Shown here piece by piece: positions 62,153 through 64,000 of a DNA stretch of 64,000 nucleotides. The notes below the pieces were generated by a model, which did no database searches, was not told where the DNA came from, and saw nothing but the letters and a program-made list of their open reading frames with translations. The position numbers were made by a program, and so were the translations under genes. The stretch's first letter is position 1; every line of letters starts with the position of its first letter. This DNA comes from an uncultured Bacteroidales bacterium (GTDB lineage Bacteria > Bacteroidota > Bacteroidia > Bacteroidales > Bacteroidaceae), in contig CADCBO010000005.1 in the NCBI GenBank assembly GCA_902799685.1, positions 62,001 to 126,000 on the forward strand, written 5' to 3'.

Positions 62153-63982
62153 ATGAAAAAGACAGTATTTCTGCTTATGGGAGTAGCCACTCTGATGGCA
62201 TTCCAGGCTTGCCAGGACAGCACTGCAGTCAATGGCATTGAGAGCATCAAGGACAGCACCACCGAGATCCGTTTCACAAACTACGTGAACGGCCTTACAC
62301 GTGCATCCAGAGATAAAGGGAATTCATTCCAGGATTATGACACTATCGAGGTCTATGGATACCAGTCACAGAACCCCGATCCTCTGTTCAACCATCAGAG
62401 AGTAATAAATCTGCAGGGTTGGTACTACACTCCCGTCAAGTACTGGGAGAAGAACTCCACCTACGATTTCTATGCAATATTCCCCTACAACTACCCGGTT
62501 AACAGCTTTAACAGGGATACCAGACTGTTCAGCGTAAGCAGCTTTACCGTTAAGGAGGCAGCAGCCGACCAGATTGACCTGATGATTGCCAAGCAGATTA
62601 CCGGTCATCTGCCCTACAATGTGGTTCCGTTTGAATTCAACCACATACTGAGCAACGTAAGTTTCTACCTTAAGACTGCCGATGAGTTCAGTACTGACGG
62701 TATTGTAGGCGTAAAAGTTATTAACTTTGATATTACCGGCCTTTACGGCGAGGGTTCATTTGCACAGACCGGTTGGGATAACAACAACGTGTTTGTAGGC
62801 GACTGGACTCCCGTGGAGACATCTGAATATGACCTGCCCGCAGTTAAGGATTCAGTTTATCTGGTAGGCGCAACAAAGGCTCAGACCGTTGTGAATGACC
62901 TGCTCCTGCTCCCGCAGCAGATAAATGACAACGCTAAGGTAACCATTACCTTCCAGCTCATGTATGAGGACGAGACCGCATCAGTGTTTACACGCACCGT
63001 GGCTCTGAACAAGATTGTAGGCACCAGAAAGTCTGATCCCACAAAGAGCATTACTCTGGCCAAGTGGGATCCCAATTTCCGCTACAACTACACCATATCT
63101 GTAAACCCGGCTATCACAGACCAGGGCGGTCATCATCTGCCTATTGCTAACGATGAGCACAGCCAGGAGCAGTTTGAGAACACTGATTCCATTACACCTA
63201 ACATCAACATCATTGAGATAGACAATGACGGTGACGGCGTTCCCGATGAGTGGTGGATTGACAGCGATCTGGACGATCAGCCCGACTATCCTATCATTTG
63301 GCAGGATATTGACGGCGACGGTAAGGAAGAGGGTCTGCCCGACCGCGACGGTGACGGTGAGCCCGATCACACTAACGGTACAGATGATCCCGATGTAATA
63401 TGGCAAGACACTGACGGCGACGGCGTTGTGGATACTGAGCTGGAGCGTGATAAGACCACTCCCGGTGACATAGATCCCGGACTGCCTTCTGATACTACAG
63501 ATACCAACTACCCCGACACATGCTACGTAGATTATGACGGTGCCGAGACCGGTGGCTACAAGCAGCCCACATCATGGCTGGTAACCGATGCCGACGGTGA
63601 GTTCTGGGTTGATACCGACAACGACGGCCAGGGCGACATCAAGGTTGTATGGAAGGATGTAGATGGTGACGGATTGCTGGAAGGTATTGCCGACAAGGAC
63701 GGTGACGGCAAGGCTACCGAGAATGATAACTATGACGGTGACCACAAGGATTACCTGGATAACGACAATGAGTTTGATGTTATTCTGTACGCTCACGTTA
63801 TCAAGAATGATGACGGAACCGAGGATTATGAGAAGGACGAAGAGGGCAACACCAAGTGGTATGAGTTGGAGAAGAAAGCTCCCACTCCCGATGTTCAGGA
63901 GGTTACCACCGAGATCCAGTTCTCCGCTACAGTTGTTGACTGGAACGATGACTACAACGCAGAATACATCATTAAAGAATAA
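62153..63982 (+). CDS. Fimbrillin-like lipoprotein 7 with inserted calcium-binding-type repeats
   Basis: 609 aa. Lipobox AFQAC (Cys20). T-R-A site at Arg50 (GLTRASRD). Residues 1-350 follow the Mfa-like fold (WYYTPVKYWEKNSTYDFYAIFPYN, EFNHILSNVSFYL, LLLPQQI). About 200 residues rich in D-x-D-G-D-G-x-x-[DE] motifs then interrupt it, like thrombospondin type 3 or dockerin-type calcium loops (IDNDGDGVPDEW, WQDIDGDGKEEG, WKDVDGDGLLEG). The final strand, TEIQFSATVVDWNDD, resumes the fimbrillin pattern at the extreme C-terminus. This suggests a rigid calcium-stabilised stalk built into a pilus subunit. It ends 18 bp before the window edge. Confidence 0.85.
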   Translation: MKKTVFLLMGVATLMAFQACQDSTAVNGIESIKDSTTEIRFTNYVNGLTRASRDKGNSFQDYDTIEVYGYQSQNPDPLFNHQRVINLQGWYYTPVKYWEKNSTYDFYAIFPYNYPVNSFNRDTRLFSVSSFTVKEAAADQIDLMIAKQITGHLPYNVVPFEFNHILSNVSFYLKTADEFSTDGIVGVKVINFDITGLYGEGSFAQTGWDNNNVFVGDWTPVETSEYDLPAVKDSVYLVGATKAQTVVNDLLLLPQQINDNAKVTITFQLMYEDETASVFTRTVALNKIVGTRKSDPTKSITLAKWDPNFRYNYTISVNPAITDQGGHHLPIANDEHSQEQFENTDSITPNINIIEIDNDGDGVPDEWWIDSDLDDQPDYPIIWQDIDGDGKEEGLPDRDGDGEPDHTNGTDDPDVIWQDTDGDGVVDTELERDKTTPGDIDPGLPSDTTDTNYPDTCYVDYDGAETGGYKQPTSWLVTDADGEFWVDTDNDGQGDIKVVWKDVDGDGLLEGIADKDGDGKATENDNYDGDHKDYLDNDNEFDVILYAHVIKNDDGTEDYEKDEEGNTKWYELEKKAPTPDVQEVTTEIQFSATVVDWNDDYNAEYIIKE

Positions 63983-64000
63983 TATAATACTGATTGCTAT

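Overview
The window looks like a chromosomal segment of a gut-type Bacteroidota (order Bacteroidales). The signs are SusC/SusD pairs, many lipoproteins, a propeller-sensor regulator, Mfa/FimA-like fimbrillins, a V-type ATPase of the Bacteroidota layout (E, DUF2764, A, B, D, I, K), and promoters of the TAnnTTTG type instead of sigma70 boxes. I cannot assign genus or species.

Layout. 1-8.6 kb: housekeeping and envelope genes (DUF2807 beta-helix protein, pepD, a small membrane protein, OmpH/Skp chaperone, a CE15-like esterase, a DUF4476 protein, a TlpA-like thioredoxin lipoprotein, prs, ruvC). 8.6-8.9 kb: tRNA-Ala(GGC) whose 3' end is mirrored in downstream hairpins. 8.9-16.9 kb: a triple-repeat lipoprotein, mnmA, and an alpha-glucan phosphorylase / GT3 glycogen synthase pair. 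17.1-43.5 kb: a polysaccharide or glycoprotein utilisation locus (PUL). Its minus-strand arm is GH97, GH127, GH51 and a CotH-like protein. Its plus-strand arm is a one-protein propeller/AraC regulator, SusC, SusD, a DUF4859-type lipoprotein, HExxH protein 1, HExxH protein 2, a second DUF4859-type protein, a second GH127/GH146-type enzyme and HExxH protein 3. 43.6-51.5 kb: V-ATPase operon with Na+-site residues in subunit K. 51.6-52.8 kb: membrane-bound AraC regulator. 53-64 kb: an operon of a DUF5119-type protein, a small membrane protein and seven fimbrillin-like lipoproteins, the last carrying calcium-binding-type repeats; it may continue past the window.

Most unusual content. (1) The PUL combines three putative zinc-peptidase lipoproteins (HExxH) with alpha- and beta-L-arabinofuranosidases and a retaining GH97. 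I infer that it targets arabinosylated plant glycoproteins such as extensins or arabinogalactan proteins. (2) Eight GGGGAC(G/A)G palindromes (family A) are scattered here. One sits in frame inside the V-ATPase subunit I gene, one encodes the last residues of glycogen synthase, one supplies the stop codons of two convergent genes, and near-identical copies bracket the PUL. (3) A second repeat family (AATTGA-rich, family B) supplies the stop codons of three V-ATPase genes. (4) A matching inverted motif upstream of the PUL regulator and upstream of susC is a candidate operator. (5) The fimbrillin paralogues share a T-[KR]-[AGS] site 44-55 residues from the start, as expected for protease-matured type V pilins.

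All functional calls come from reading motifs by eye. No database search was possible.
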